From assembly GCA_951230915.1 (NCBI GenBank), contig OX579639.1, positions 19,282,001-19,346,000 on the forward strand: a DNA stretch of 64,000 bases, written 5' to 3'. Each line of letters begins with the position of its first letter. Position 1 is the first letter of the stretch. This document shows, in pieces, positions 11,043 to 24,430 of this stretch. Source of the DNA: Antitrichia curtipendula. Taxonomy: Eukaryota > Streptophyta > Bryopsida > Hypnales > Leucodontaceae. A program made the translations under genes and the position numbers. Under the pieces are notes generated by a model. That model worked only from the letters and a program-made list of their open reading frames with translations. It did not search any database and was not told the origin of the DNA.

Positions 11043-14000
11043 GCAGGAATTTCAAACTTTTTTTTCCTTTTGGGACGCATTTTTGACTGGAATTTGAATT
11101 AGTCCTGTGTCTGTCTCTTAAACTGAGTGGCATTGTGAAGAGAATCCCTGCAACTGGAGGCGTAATTTGACCCAAGCTTGCTTTTGCTGCAACTTCTCGT
11201 TGTTGGGAAACAGTGATGGCATTTCAGGTGCTCATTCAGATATTCGTTCCAGTTTGCTCTGTCCATTTGTTGACCTAACATAATGGCAATTTCCATGAAT
11301 GAATGCAATGGGCCTTTCTTGCTAGTTTAACCCTAAACCCTAAAAAAGGATTGAATTACTTCAATTGGAGTCAGGTGAACCAGCGTATTGCCACCCACAT
11401 TCCAATTCCTCCCTTGTGTACCTGCAGTGTAAAGTTGGGACCAATTAGTCTTACAAACTTCCTAGTAGTGAAATTCAATTTTTTGGGCTCAGTAATTTAC
11501 TAATAGAATACATCTGGCATAATTAACATTCAATTCTTTACACAATCCCAATGAAGCTTACTAAATTTCTAATTCAAAAATTTATAGCTTAATTTTTGAT
11601 GAATTCTTTTGTTTAATAGTCTTGGTAATTGATTGAAAAATGTTCATGATGAATTTTTTTAAAGTTTGATTGCATAGATATGTAGGAAACATTGTCATGT
11701 ACATCTTTGTTTCAACAAGCATCTTCAAAATGTTCATATTCTTACAGATTTTCATGTTTTGAGGTGTCAATGTTAAATTTTGTATACTAGATATATCTTT
11801 GCTGTAATGTGTTTTTTCTATTTTGACTCACATTATAACTAATTTTGTACATTTGAACATGATGGTCAAATTACTTTGCCTAAATTTGGTTAAAATATAG
11901 AAATATTTATAAATATTGTCACCTCCAATATTGAAATCTTTGTAGAAAAAAATTAGGACATTATCACTATAACATTGAAATCTCTATAACTTTTAAAACT
12001 TTTAAAACTTAGAAGAAGTTTAAAACTTTTTGGAGATCCTTATTAATGGAAAGATGTGCATATGGATGTTTCCTACATATCTATGCAATCAAACTTAACA
12101 AAATTCATTACCAATGTTTTTCAATCAATTATTATGAATATTAAATGAAACATTCTAAAAAAGAATGTAGTTTTGGTTTTTTAAAACGAAAATTATTTTA
12201 GTGAGCTTAATTGAGATTGTGTAAGAATTGAATGTCAATTATGCAAAACGAAAAAAGTGCCAAATGAATTCTATATTATGCAATTTGTAAGATTATTGGA
12301 CTCGACTATACGATACGTCAACAAAAAGATTTGCATGTCTCTTTGTTTTCCATACAAATGCCTCATTTTCAAATGCAATCTTTTGTAATTCTTATGCAAT
12401 TCTTACACCTTTATATTCTTACATATTTTTGTGATCATAAATACCAGATTTCAACTTTTAAAAAACAAATTTTTTTTTGATGGATTTTTTACAAAAACGT
12501 TTTATGATATTACATGATAATTGATTGAGAGCCATCAATGAAGAAATTTCAAAATTCAATTGTACATTTATATTGGAACTGTCTACAAGCCCATCTTTCC
12601 TTTTATAAAAAGTTGCAAGAAAGTTCAAAATTCATGTTGTAGATAGTTCAGTGTCAAGGTGTTTCATATCCTAATTATGTGAAATAAATTCCTATATGTT
12701 GTAACAAGATTTGGCTAAACTAATTATATCATTATACTTAGAGGTACATAACTAGTTGTAGTGTGAGGGTCAAATATCAAAATCTTGTTGCAATATATAG
12801 ACATCTATTTTACATTATTTGGGTAAGATACACCTTAACATTGAACTTTCTAAGCATGAATTTTGCAATTTTTTTGCAATTTTTTCTAAGAGGACGAAAT
12901 GTCTTTATGGACGATTTCAACATGTATGTGCAAATTGAATTTAGAAAATTCATCATTGATGGCTCTCAATCAATTATCATGTATTATTATTAATTTTTTT
13001 TCATGAACAAAATTTTAAATTTTTGGATTTTAAATTTGGTATGTCTCATCAAGACCACATAGGAAAGGAATGATACAAGAGTTGCATAAACATTATAAAA
13101 GATCACATTTGAAAATGGAGGCCTTTGTGTGGGAACAAAGGAGCATGCAAATCTTTTTGAACTCTATATAATAGTATATATTTTTTTTTCTTCTAAAAAT
13201 GTATATAATGGCTACATAACATTAGAAATGGAATTTGAATAGTAATCAGTTTTCACCCTAGAGTTTATTTAAATTGAATTAGCAAAAGAATAATAAACTA
13301 ATGATAAGTTCACCTAATTTTGATCATGTTGCAAGATTTTTGAATTTTATATTTTGTATTTTTATATTTTATTTATTTTATTTCATTGGGGATAATTATA
13401 AATCCATGTTCATTTTTCATAAGAAAAATATCCTTCAAAAGACTTAGGCATTTAGAAATTAACTAAGAATAGTACAAAAAAAACACAACACCAAACTCCA
13501 TCAGATTCTAATTTGGGTAATTTGGGTGCTTAAGGAATTTCGTCTGGTATTTTTTTCAAACTCTAGCTCCTGATTCCACACACTTTATGGTTTACATGAA
13601 TAAGTTATGGACAACAACCTTGCCCATCTCCTCATACAATATCTACTTGACTATTCAAGAGAGCCCAATTTATGTTACCCCTTCAAGTCCATCAATTGAC
13701 ATCTCTTTACCAACAACAATTGATTCATGGTTGCATGGACTTTCAAAGGGAAATCTTCCAAATTATTGGGACTAGCCCTAAGGAGGAGGAGGTCTTGCAT
13801 ACATAAAATTGACATGAATGTCATTGGATTACTAAAAGTTTTGAGTATGACTTGAAAAACAAACAATGCAAGACACAAACCACTGCTACCAAAGCTACTG
13901 TTTTTTATATTCTGTCACCTCTAATTCTTTGCAAAAGGATATGCACAGAACCAAAGCTTGTAACCCTCAATCTCAAATTGATGAATTGTTTCTAAATGAA

Positions 14001-14184
14001 AACTAGAATAAAGTAAAAGCAAAATGAAAACTATGTCAAAGTAAAAGAAAGATGGAAAATAGACCAATGTAATAGATAGGTGAAAACTGAATCAAAGTAA
14101 AAGATAGATACCTATTTCCATAAAAACAAAGACTTCGCATCTACTATTCATGTGTCTTTGCTTTCATGACCTTGTCAATTGTCG
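11043..14184. other. AT-rich gene-free stretch
   Basis: No gene recognised. Sequence at 11.93-12.31 kb is related to 7.34-8.11 kb (shared ATTATGAATATTAAATGAAAC-like text and flanking phrases), marking an old dispersed repeat. ORFs are short, AT-driven and without motifs. Confidence 0.5.
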
Positions 14185-15011
14185 CTCTTCAAAATGAACA
14201 CAATAAAAATGATGGACTTGTATACTATAGGCAAGCAATTGGGATTGCATAGCTTTGGCCTAACATATTTGTGCACCCAAATTGCAATTAGTAAACATTA
14301 TGCATGCAAATGCATACCAAAGCGCAAACTTGTCTCAAAAAAAGAATGTGAAATGATAGAATGTGAAGTGGACATCCTATGATTGATCAATTTCAAAGAA
14401 CATCCAAATATTGTGGCACTCAAAGATGTTTTGGAAGATGATGACCAAGTATACATAGTCATGGAGCTATTTGAAGGAGGGACAATCCTTGATTGTATGG
14501 TTCAAAATGGTACTTTTGACGAGCCAAGAGCCGTTCAAATGATTAAGGAAATTGCTAGTGCTATCCAAGATTGTCATGGCTTTGCCATTGTCCATAGGAA
14601 CTTGAAGCTTGAAAACTTGTTGTTGAAAAACCAAAGGCAAAGGTTCAGGATTCAAAGTGATTGATTTTGGATTGGCCCAATTCTTTTGAACATGGTCATG
14701 TATTGACCAATGTCGTTGGGACTCCTATATATACAGCCCCTAAAGTTATGGAACGCACCTATGGACCTAAAGTGGACATTTGGAGTCTTGAGGTGGTACT
14801 ATATGGTCTCTTAGCCAGGTTTCCTCCTTTCAATGGCTGCACATTCACAAATGTATACAAATAAATTATGAAGTGCTATGATTTGTTTGCTAAGGACCCA
14901 TGGCCACGCATCTCGAAGGATGCAAAAGATCTAATTCAAAGAATGTTGACGTGTAATATCAACGAGCATTTGAGTGTATTGGAGGTTTTGAAACATCTTT
15001 GGATTCTATAA
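14185..15011 (+). pseudogene. Processed pseudogene of a calcium-dependent/CAMK-type protein kinase
   Basis: Conceptual translation follows the kinase fold of plant CDPKs without introns: YTIGKQLGLHSFG (degenerate glycine loop), YACKCIPKRKL (the VAIK-type lysine), HPNIVALKDVLEDDDQVYIV, MELFEGG, then HRNLKLENLL in place of HRDLKPENLL. The next part, VIDFGLAQF, needs a frame change near 14.65 kb, and GTPIYTAPKVM (APE region) lies in yet another frame. Stops occur at 14380 (after EVDIL), at 14661 and at 14862. The catalytic Asp is lost. The copy ends near KHLWIL before the regulatory and EF-hand part of a CDPK. Lack of introns suggests retroposition, but no poly(A) tail or target duplication was identified. 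Non-functional. Confidence 0.88.
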
Positions 15012-18000
15012 ATGTCAAGTAGATTAAAAGAAAATAGGTTAAAAAAATAGGTGCAATTATATTCATTTTGGGTGCAGAAAAGTGTAGTTTTATGAACTTT
15101 GATATTGATATGCAAATGATTCTATGTAAATAATTTGTAGACTTTGGTGGTCTTTCTCTATCCTTATTGATGGACCATATTCATTGGTTCTACATTTTTA
15201 TATATTTGAAATCAAGCAAAAAACAAATTGCATATTAATTTCAACAAAGACTTGTGGTTGCGTTTGATAAGTGTTAAGCTAGAGAGACTGTATATTTTAG
15301 TGTAGAGGTAGTTACTACCTCTTTTGAGGTGATAGTATGTTGCAATATTTTAACTCTGTTGCAAAAATTGTCTCATGTACATTCTTGCTTAAAAACCTTC
15401 CAAATATAACAACCTTAATTGATTTTGATTATACCAACAATCAATAAAATAACACCAGTTTAACTAATTATGAACTTTTTCTGTAATTGAAAATGTATCG
15501 GCTGGCGGCTGATACTTAATTGTATTTTATTTCTTTAAATTTCATTTGATTTGAAATGATGAGAGTTATCCATTTTAAGTCAAAAATTTACATTTAGAAT
15601 ATATATATAGATCATATTTTTATCATTCATCTATAAATGCGATGTTATTTCTGGACTATGGATTGTCCAAAATTAGTTAAGTTGAGGTTAAATGTCTCAT
15701 TTGCATTCTTATTTTTAAAACCCTTCTAAATATGAGAGCTTTGATTGATTTTGATTAAACTTACAATTAACAAAATGTCTCATCTAGATTCTTGCTCTTA
15801 AAACCTTCCAAATATGAGAGCCTTGATTGATTTTGGTTACACCTAATAATGTCTAATAATAAAGCTAGGAAGATATGAAATTCTCTTTTTTTAATAGTAG
15901 TATTCAAAGCTATGGTTCCAAAATCCTTGAATTTAGTGCATACATGTTAGCCATGCCTTCAAGTTTCATTAAGATTTGGATCTTAATGTTCTGTGGCTAA
16001 ATTTTAATACATTGAATTAAATTCTTTTATGATTTTTTTTATGCCACAAATTTAGAATCCTTCACATAATTTTGAAGATGCCAACATTTGATAGTTCATT
16101 TGACAATTTTTGTCAAAATCTTTTAAGAATATAGGTTTCAAGTGTTTTATAAATTTGAAAGTCTTCCATTAAAAAAAATTTGATTCTACAATAAGCATTA
16201 TACAATGCCACGCACTCTCTAAAAGATAATTTATTTAATAAATGATATGGTATAATTACAAGAGAAATTACAAATTTATATAGATTAACTGTGTAGATTA
16301 GTTTGAATTCAGTATATGAAGTAATTCTTGAGCATCATTATCATATTATTCTAACAATGTTGACACACAAATTCATTTTGTATTTGGATACCAATCTTAT
16401 TGTATTGACGCTTAGTCTCATTTTTAAATTTAGATATTGATTTACAAACAATAATGTATCTATATCAATATCAAAATTAGAATTTTTTGGAATACTACTT
16501 TAGTATCTCAAAAACACAAATTGAATTACATTTATAATTAATTGGAATATTAATACTTTCATATTTATTCAACACTAATTTAGATTTCTTAACTTTCAAG
16601 ATCGAAGTAGTATCTTTGTTCTTGAAATTTTATAAAATTGCCCCTTGACTAGTATTTACCAATTCCTAGATTGAAGTAAGAAGGATTTTTTAATTAGACA
16701 TTGAAATTTCATTTTAAAAATAAATATGATAATAAAACTAATAAAAATATTATTTTAATTTTTTATAATTTATATTAGGTTTCTCTAAGAAATATCATAA
16801 AAAGAATAAAATAACAGAAATTCTTCTTTTTGTATTAGGATTATTATGTTTTTGTAAAGATCACAAATTTCATTTGTTGCAAATTTCATTTGTTGCAAAT
16901 TTCATTATTCTCAACTTCTTTGGAATTAAAACATCTGAATTAAATGAATTAAATGAAACATCTGAAACATCTGAAGGAAGAAATTCATTATGTATGTTAA
17001 CCTAGGTTAGAAGTCCTTATTAATATTCTACCTAATTATCTTCTACCTAATTATCTTCTACCTAATTATCTTCTACCTAATTATCTTCTACCTAATTATC
17101 TTCAAGTATGTATGGATCCCATATGAACATGATTTAATATTTAATATTTGGCATTAGTTTATATTCTATTTTTTAATATTTCCTATAAGTAAAAGAAGTT
17201 GAAACTACTTTTTGAAACATCAAGTTCTTATAGTATTTATTGCCAAATACCTTGTACAAAGAAACACACTCTAAATATTATATAATCTACATTTGGATAG
17301 ATTCTTGAGTCAATTCATCAAAAATATGTATTTTATGAACTTGAAATTGCAACAAGTCACATGATATTTAAGTTCTAATAAATTATAAGTAAACTTTCAA
17401 AACTTCTATCTAAAATTTGACTAAGTAGATTTAGACCTTTAATAAAGAAGTTAAATTTAGTTGAAGTTGGATTTTGATCTTTACAAATGTTGCAATTTTG
17501 TGCCTTAACCACTTAAGAACCAAGATGACACAATGAGTCCTTTTCAAATTTTCAATGGCAAATTCTCCATAGGATGAAACAAACCACAATATTTTGTGAA
17601 CTAGAATCTTGTAGAGTAACGAGTTTACATATTTGTTGTATTTTATAATTTCAAAAATTTCAATGTGGGAAGTATTTAAAAAATTATTCAAGAAATATGT
17701 CTAATAAGAAAAAGAAGCAAATATAGTGTTTTTCCATTGAAAAGAATAGAATGGATGAAAAAAAATAGTTTTTTGGATATTTCTAATCTTTGCTTTACAC
17801 AAAAAAATTAGGTTTAGAATTTATTTATTTTCAAATTTATACATATAAAATTTTAGAAATTACAATATTCATTTTTGTGTGATTAAGAATACAAAATAAT
17901 TAGAATGATTCCAATTTTTTTGAAGATGTTCCAAAAAATATCTTAATAATATCAATTTTTAAATTTCAAAAATTGATGCATATATAAAAAAATTTAAATT

Positions 18001-18441
18001 TTGTAGGATTTGATTTGGTCAGTTTTAGTTTTCTATTTTTTTTTTGTTTGAAAATGTGTACAAATTTGAGAGGATCTAAAAAAAAATTCAACTAAAAATA
18101 TCAACTATTGTATAGTAAAAATAAAAATAAAAATAAATTTTTAATTCTAAAATAACTCAAAAATCCATAATTTCTGCAATGTAGGTCCAAATGTCACAAA
18201 ACAAAGCCAATGCATCCCTACTTTATTGAGAGTTTTTTGATGGTATTAAGAACACAACTTGGTGATGCACAATTTTGGAAATCTCAATATAACAAACAAA
18301 TTAAAAAAACTAACTAACTTAAGGTATGAATGATTTTGGCATGAAGCTTTTATTTTAATAAAAATACATAATTTAATAAATTCAATTTGTTCTTTTTTTT
18401 TTACCTTTCAAAAGTTAAAAGATTTAAATAGGCTTCATTAT
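15012..18441. other. AT-rich gene-free stretch
   Basis: No gene recognised. A sentence-like repeat around TCTCAT..CATTCTTG..CCTTCCAAATAT..GAG recurs near 15.37, 15.69 and 15.78 kb, indicating a short local triplication. One perfect 15-bp tandem repeat is listed separately. Confidence 0.5.
17026..17100. repeat. 15-bp tandem repeat, 5 perfect copies
   Basis: Unit TTCTACCTAATTATC occurs five times without mismatch. Confidence 0.97.
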
Positions 18442-18654
18442 TGTTGAGAATAGAAAACAAAACAAAACTATAAAGGACTACATATTCAAAGTATGCAAAA
18501 AGAAAGAAATAGTACATTCAAAATAGTTTTTTAGTCTATATACCAAAGAGAGAGAATATAATTAGTTCTCTTCCTCTATTATTGGTCCAAGGAATTATAA
18601 TCTAATCTTTAATTGCCTTAATAACTATAGTGAACTATAGTGGAGAGTGTATTA
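18442..18654 (-). repeat. Copia 3' LTR (left end of element)
   Basis: About 213 bp with clear counterpart at 23281-24230: the GAGAATAGAAAACAAAACAA start, the GAGAGAGAATATAA block, ATTGGTCCAAGG and the AACTATAG...GAGAG end all recur in order. Read on the minus strand it ends in CA. The outer boundary at the inner side is approximate. Confidence 0.75.
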
Positions 18655-18703
18655 ATATAATATGTGTAAATTGTAAAGTTAGAATTATTTTTGAAATTTT
18701 ATT

Positions 18704-18838
18704 GTATATTTTGTATGTGTTTTGATAGATTTTGTTAAATTGTTGGGTTGTCGGAGTCCTAATTTTTGTATATTTCGTATATTTTGTATGTGTTTTGATA
18801 GATTTTGTTAAACTGTTGGGTTGTTGGAGTCCTAATTT
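18704..18838. repeat. 73-bp tandem duplication
   Basis: Two copies of a block starting TATTTTGTATGTGTTTTGAT (18707 and 18780) and running through GTTGGGTTG and GGAGTCCTAATTT, with few mismatches. Confidence 0.9.
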
Positions 18839-20175
18839 GGTTATTTTGGAGAGTGTTTTTACCAATTTGGAAGTGTTTTTTCAGTGTTTATTTAGGACAA
18901 GTCTAATCGGATGAGGTGGCAGATTGTCAAGTTGTGGAGGAGGTTGCCTAGTTGGGGTTGGATTTTGTCAAAGTAGTGTGAGGGAATAAAGTGGCGTAGT
19001 TGGAATGGAACTTGTGTTCAAGCCAACTTGGAATATGAATGGTTAGTAATTGGCAATTAGTTGTCTTGGAGCAATTCCAATTTGGTAGTTGGTGGTAGTT
19101 AGGTCATCTCCTTGTGAGGTAACCATCGGCTTGCATCCTATTAAGGGTGGTTCTTCTTCATTTTTCTCTTACCCACTTGGAGAGAGAGCTCAGTGCATAT
19201 CCCAGCTTAGTTGGCTAGATATTTTTGTGTTTTTTTTTATGCTTGTGAGTGAGAATGTGGTCATGGAGTGATGAAGTGAATTTGTGGTGATTCATGGTGA
19301 AAATGCTATTTGGTTGATGTGATTGGAATGTCCAAGTTGGATGTTGTGATGTAGTGAGTGAAATCTCATTGGATGTGTTATAGTCACTGAACAATTTGTA
19401 ACGGTGATTTGATCACCTCTTCAGAAATAATATAAAAATATTCTCAGCTGAATTGGTGTATTGTGATAGAAGTGCGGTGTGTATGCATATTTGAAATTGT
19501 GTAGAATTGAAAAATTATGTAATGTGAATTATAGTTGTGTGGAGAGATGAAATCAATATGTTGATGTAGAAGTGATCTGTGAGCCTAATTGGAAATTTGT
19601 GATCATGTCAATGTGTGTTTAGTCCAGCCAAGTCAGATATTAAATTATGGATGTATGTCAAAATGAGAAGCTCAAGTTGGAGTTGTGTGTATTGTTGTAG
19701 TGAAGTCTATTGGAATTCTAAGTTGGATTATTGAATTTTAGTCAAGATATTTCAAATTTAGATATTGAACCTATCAGCATAGATTTTCTACTTGACTGTC
19801 TCCTTGAAACAAACTTATTATACTAAATAAATAATTTTTGAATAGGTCATTATTCTCCTTCAATAACATATTTCTTAACACTACTCCTTGCTTGACATAA
19901 CATTTATATAAAATTATATATAATGTCATATACAATAATTTTCATACTCTTGCTAGATATACGATTGTTGCCTCATTAAAACCTTATCCGCAAGAATCTT
20001 GATTATGGTCAAGGTTAAAATTATAGACAAAGAAAAAATAGTACAACACCTCTATCAATCCATAAATCCATTCTCATGGTATAATCTAGAGGAAAAAAGT
20101 TCATGGAAAGATAGCAAAGAATTCTACAATTTTTATAATGAAAATCTATTAAATCTATAGTTCCAAAGTATTGAG

Positions 20176-20457
20176 TCACCTCATTTGAATGCCATTCCAA
20201 TGTTGTAGTGTGGGACGTGCACTATACCTTGCAAAAATACTAATTGTAAATGTAATATTAGACTTTGTAGATGTAGCCAAATATAAAAATGCTCCAACCA
20301 CAACAAAATATGGATATTGTTTACCCAATGATTCCTCTTCCTCCTTAGAAGGACAATAAAGATCATCACCTTTATTGCTACAATGAAGTGTAGGTGTGGA
20401 TAATGGATGTTTGGTGCCCACAAAGTTTAAATCATCAACATATATTATAATGATCAC
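20176..20457 (-). pseudogene. Copia reverse transcriptase fragment
   Basis: The minus-strand reading includes IIIIYVDDLNFVG, the YVDD catalytic motif of copia reverse transcriptase. After a gap it continues YPYFVVVGAFLYLATSTKSN and FARYSARPTLQHWNG, which match the conserved C-terminal part (VGALLYLATxTRPDI; PTxxHW) of copia polyproteins. The intervening RT residues are deleted: only about 25 residues separate YVDD from YPYFVVVG. It is a broken relic. Confidence 0.88.
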
Positions 20458-21790
20458 AAATCTATATTTGTCTCATATGATAAAGAGACGTGGGAGCAAT
20501 GGATCATTCATAAAGTGCCGCTCAATGAGATGGTCTTGCTGTCATAGATATAACATGCATCTAGATTGTTTAAGACCATATAATGCCCATGTAATTTAAT
20601 GTTTGTCCAAAGTGGGAGCAACTAAGTGACTAGTGGTCTCAAGACCAGGTGGAACTTACATATTAATATTAGCATAAAGGGAGCCATATAGATAAGCAAT
20701 GGCTACATCCACAAGATGCATCTCAAGGATGGTGTGCATTGCCATTCCAATAAGGTATTGGAAAGTAATAAAATCTATAGCTAGTGAATTTGTAGAATCA
20801 TAATCAATATTAAAATTTTATGTAAAAACTTGAGCAATCAAATGGACTTTGTAACAAAGAATCTAAAAATTTTCATCACATTCGTATACAAAAACCAATT
20901 TGTATCCAAGAAATCAAGAAGAAAAATTATTCATAATAGGTCCAAAGATTTGTTTCTTACGCAAAGAAATATACTCCTCTCTACCCTACTCCACCCCTCA
21001 ATTTGTTGCTTTGTCCCAAGTATCACTTATATCGCAATACATCACAGATAACTCTGTCTTCAACTTGAAATATTTTTTTGCTCATAAGCAAGAATTCCTC
21101 CCTCAAGAATTGCAACAATATTGGATGTGGATGGATAGTCTTATATGAGCGATTCCGTAAAAGCTTTAATACAATAATCTTCAAAAGATCTTGACCAAAA
21201 TTCTTGAGCATTATGCATTTGTAATGTTTTGATAGGATAACCATGGAAACAAGCTTTGAAAATAATCAACATTGAAAAGAAATTGGCAAAAGCCAAATTT
21301 GGCTTTGATAACAACGAGACATGTGATTGTTTGCCTGATGCATCAATAAAAACTAAAAAATATTAGAATGGTCTAGACATGAAATTTATTGGACTAAAAA
21401 TATGACTATGTATCTTTGAAAACATTGGTGGTAATTCATGAGGAAGCTTCCATAATAATGGTTTGGCAATCAGTTTGTCTTGAATGCATGCTTGACATAA
21501 TGCATACATAATAGATGGTCAGATTGCAATATAGTACAAGCCTTTTGCCACAACGAAGGCTATTTCCACAACTTTATTATTTTATACAAATTTAGATCCT
21601 CTTGCCTATTTATAATTTTAGTAGAGAGATGAAAACCATTGGTGCACACATCTCGATAGCTAATTAGGCTCAAAGAGGCAGAGGGAGAAAACATAGTACA
21701 CATGCATGTAATAGTGGTTCCCTTAAGCAAAATCACCTTTGTTGATCCCTCCTAAAATTTGGCGTTTGCCAAGCTAAAAGACTATTTTCA

Positions 21791-22123
21791 TCAAAAAAAT
21801 TGGTTATTCCATATGATTGTATGTGTAGTTGCAAAGTTAAGGAGTGCATTACAAGACTTACTAGTGGGAGTATCCTTAGCAACATATGTTTCTATGTCAT
21901 TGGTTTTAAATGGATTCATGGACGCATTTATGGTGTGGGCTTCTCGAGTTTGAGCTTGGAGCTTCTTGTTATCTTGGAACATCTTTACAAAATACTTTGG
22001 TATCCAACAAACATTTGTCAAATGGCTCACTTTGTCACATTTGTGGCAACAACGCATCTTTAACGGATGCTTACCATGGCTGCTAGTAAAGGAAGTGTTA
22101 TGGCTATGGCTATAGCTATCCAA
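21791..22123 (-). pseudogene. Copia gag fragment with zinc knuckle
   Basis: A 110-residue minus-strand reading contains CHKCDKVSHLTNVC, a CX2CX4HX4C knuckle that binds nucleic acid in retroelement Gag. Upstream (to about 22.85 kb) more gag-like sequence is present but full of stops. Flanking frames downstream correspond to protease/integrase positions but are too decayed to call. Confidence 0.8.
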
Positions 22124-23318
22124 GTGTTTATACCTATTTATTCTATGTTTTTGTAGCTTAGATTTAATGTTATAAACCTTAGCAACATGAGACTTGGGAA
22201 CTCTACATTGCGCAAAATGAATTTGTTTTGTTTTTCAGTAAGTAACTAAGACATGAAATCTAAGTGGTTCTCAAGTTTTATGTTTTTTTTATTGTTGTGT
22301 AAATTTAGTAGATATTAGTGGAAATGTTGAGAAAGTCTTTTCAATCATTTCCTCCTCAATAATGACTTGATTACACAATCTCAATTTTGATATAATATGG
22401 TATAATTTATTATTAAAATAAACAAGTTTTGAAAAATCCAACACTTGTAAATGAGTTCAATCATGATGGACTCTAGGAAAAAAGATGATTTTTTGGTGAT
22501 CAAAACGAGATTTGAGCTTTTGCCAAAGTTCATTTGGATTCTCAAGTTCTAAATATTAAAGTGGCAAAGAGGAAACAAGATGGCAATAGAACAAAGACAA
22601 TTTTAATAAGAAATAGTGGTAGAAATAGAGGTACTTACAACAAAAAGATGGTCAAAAGTAATACACTTTGATAATTGCTCTGCAAATATATGAACTCTTG
22701 CAATTTTTGCCCATATTAAATAATTAGTGTTATTAGTTGCTAGTTGTGGAAAAAAAGAGGTTGAAGTTTTGGGGACTCAATATTAGTAGTAAGCATCAGG
22801 ATTGTCGTAGATGTAGCAATGGAAGAAGTCAAAGTATTCATGATAGAGAAAAAAATGATTTTTAGAGAGAAAATTAAAAATTTAGGACTTGAAAATAAAT
22901 AAGTAAATATAGTCAAAATAAAGATAAAAATAAAAGTAAGAATAAAAATTAAATTAAAAATTAAAAATAAGATAGTAATAAAATAAATAGAAGATAATTT
23001 ATTTATTTTTAAATTTAGAAGTGAAAAAAAAAGCTAGAATAGAAGGTATACTTTGAGCAAGAGGAAAAACGGAGTTGGACTCTAGCCTTACAATCTAAAC
23101 CTTTAGATGTACAAAAAATCGATTAATCATGAAAAATGTTAACAAAAACCATTGAGGGAGGAGGAACACAAGAATAGGTAAAAGAAAAAGGTGTCAATAA
23201 CCTCCCTCAAAATAAAAAACAAAATTGGAATTGCAAATGCAAAGCTCAAGATAAAATCATCAAAGAACATGCTGATAACATGCTGAGAATAGAAAACAAA
23301 ACAAAATTGTAAAGGGTT

Positions 23319-23615
23319 ACATTAGATGATTTTGGGGGGGTAATGAGGTCCGTTTCTGGCCTGTTCCTGGCGCTGTTCCCCTGGCAGCAAAAGAACGGCC
23401 GCTGTCAGAATGAGTTTTTTTGGAAAAAAAAAAAAAATTCTTAAAATCCTAAAATGGAAAAACACGATGAACAATTTATTTTTATTTTTTGAAAAAAAGA
23501 TTTTTTTTAATATGATGTGGCAGTCGCTTGGCCACGTCATGCAGCTGCTGCGGTGCAGTTCCAGAGTCTGGGAACCCTAGGGAACTCGCAGCCCTCCACA
23601 GGGGCTGAATAACAT
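23319..23615. mobile_element. MITE family E, copy 1 (in copia LTR)
   Basis: About 297 bp, starting CATTAGATGATTTTG. It aligns with 44887-45186: CCTGTTCCTGGCGCTGTTCC versus CTTGTTCCCGGTATTGTTCC on the left, and GGAACTCGCAGCCCTCCAC versus GGAACTCACAGCCCTCTGC on the right. GC-rich ends and an AT-rich centre are shared. The right terminal repeat is eroded in this copy (AATAACATGT). Confidence 0.7.
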
Positions 23616-24031
23616 GTAAGGTAGTATGCTCTTAAAGCGACCATTTAAGGTCTGGTCCGCCTTTTTCACAGGCTTTCATGGACGAAAATATTTTTAGTTC
23701 ATTTTTTAGAGAAAGAAAAATAGATGTGGTACCTAACACAAGTGGTTTTGTATTTTTCCAAGCATTTTTGAATTACTTATGAATTTTCAAAGATTCAAGA
23801 TATAGGCACCTATTTGTGACCATAGGTCTTCCAAAATTTGTCCACTTGCAATTTGTAAAGAGATGTGCAGAAATCAAAGACAATGGTTGGCTCTTGCAAT
23901 AGAAAAACAATTTTTCCTCAATGCATTCAATTGCTAAACTGGTCCATTTAAGGATCACCTCATCTCCATTCTTCATCTAAAAATAGGGGCGATTTCAAGA
24001 AGATGGGCGCTTTTAGAGCACACTACCTTAA
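23616..24031. mobile_element. Inverted-repeat element, family D, copy 1
   Basis: About 416 bp. Left end TAAGGTAGTATGCTCTTAAA and right end TTTTAGAGCACACTACCTTA are inverted repeats of about 20 bp with mismatches. The right flank is TTAA, the left GTAA, consistent with a TTAA target. It follows the family-E element with no gap. A related left end and interior occur at 52.99 kb. Confidence 0.7.
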
Positions 24032-24430
24032 TGCAAAACCAAAGAATGAAAGAAGAAAAAAGAAGTATATTCAAAGTAGGTTTTAAATTGTATATCAAAT
24101 GAGAGAGAATATAAATAGTTTTCCTCCTCTACTATTGGTCCAAGGGATTCTAATCTAATCCTTAATTGCCTTTATAACTATAGTTCACTATAGTAAACTA
24201 CAGTAAACTATAGTAGAGAGCGTATTAATATATGTTTTTTAACAATTGTTTTGTCATTTCTATATTTAAATATTTAAATACTATATATTTTTTGTAGTAA
24301 CTTTAAAAATCAATTCTTTACACATGCTTCAATTTTTTTATTTTTTTATTTTATAAAATTTATAAAATTTTAGTAATAAAATTTTATTGAAAGAAGTAAA
24401 TTTCTACTATTTTTTTAATAATATATTACC

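Larger units (their letters stand above)
18442..24230 (-). mobile_element. Degenerate Ty1/copia LTR retrotransposon
   Basis: Two matching LTR-like segments bracket copia remnants on the minus strand. Just inside the right LTR the minus strand reads TGTTATCAGCATG, similar to the tRNA-Met primer site TGGTATCAGAGC used by copia elements. Gag is recognisable around 21.8-22.8 kb (zinc knuckle), reverse transcriptase around 20.2-20.5 kb. Integrase between them is heavily decayed and RNase H was not found. Every domain is interrupted by stops, so the element is dead. The right LTR was later hit by two inverted-repeat elements. Confidence 0.8.
23281..24230 (-). repeat. Copia 5' LTR interrupted by two nested elements
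   Basis: The LTR homologous to 18442-18654 is split: its first part runs to about 23318 and resumes at about 24032. The insert of about 713 bp consists of the two inverted-repeat elements listed next. In the other LTR the corresponding site is continuous. Confidence 0.75.

Noticed and set aside
17026..17100. Possible CRISPR-like array
   Set aside because: The 15-bp units are directly adjacent with no spacers; it is a simple tandem repeat in a eukaryotic genome.
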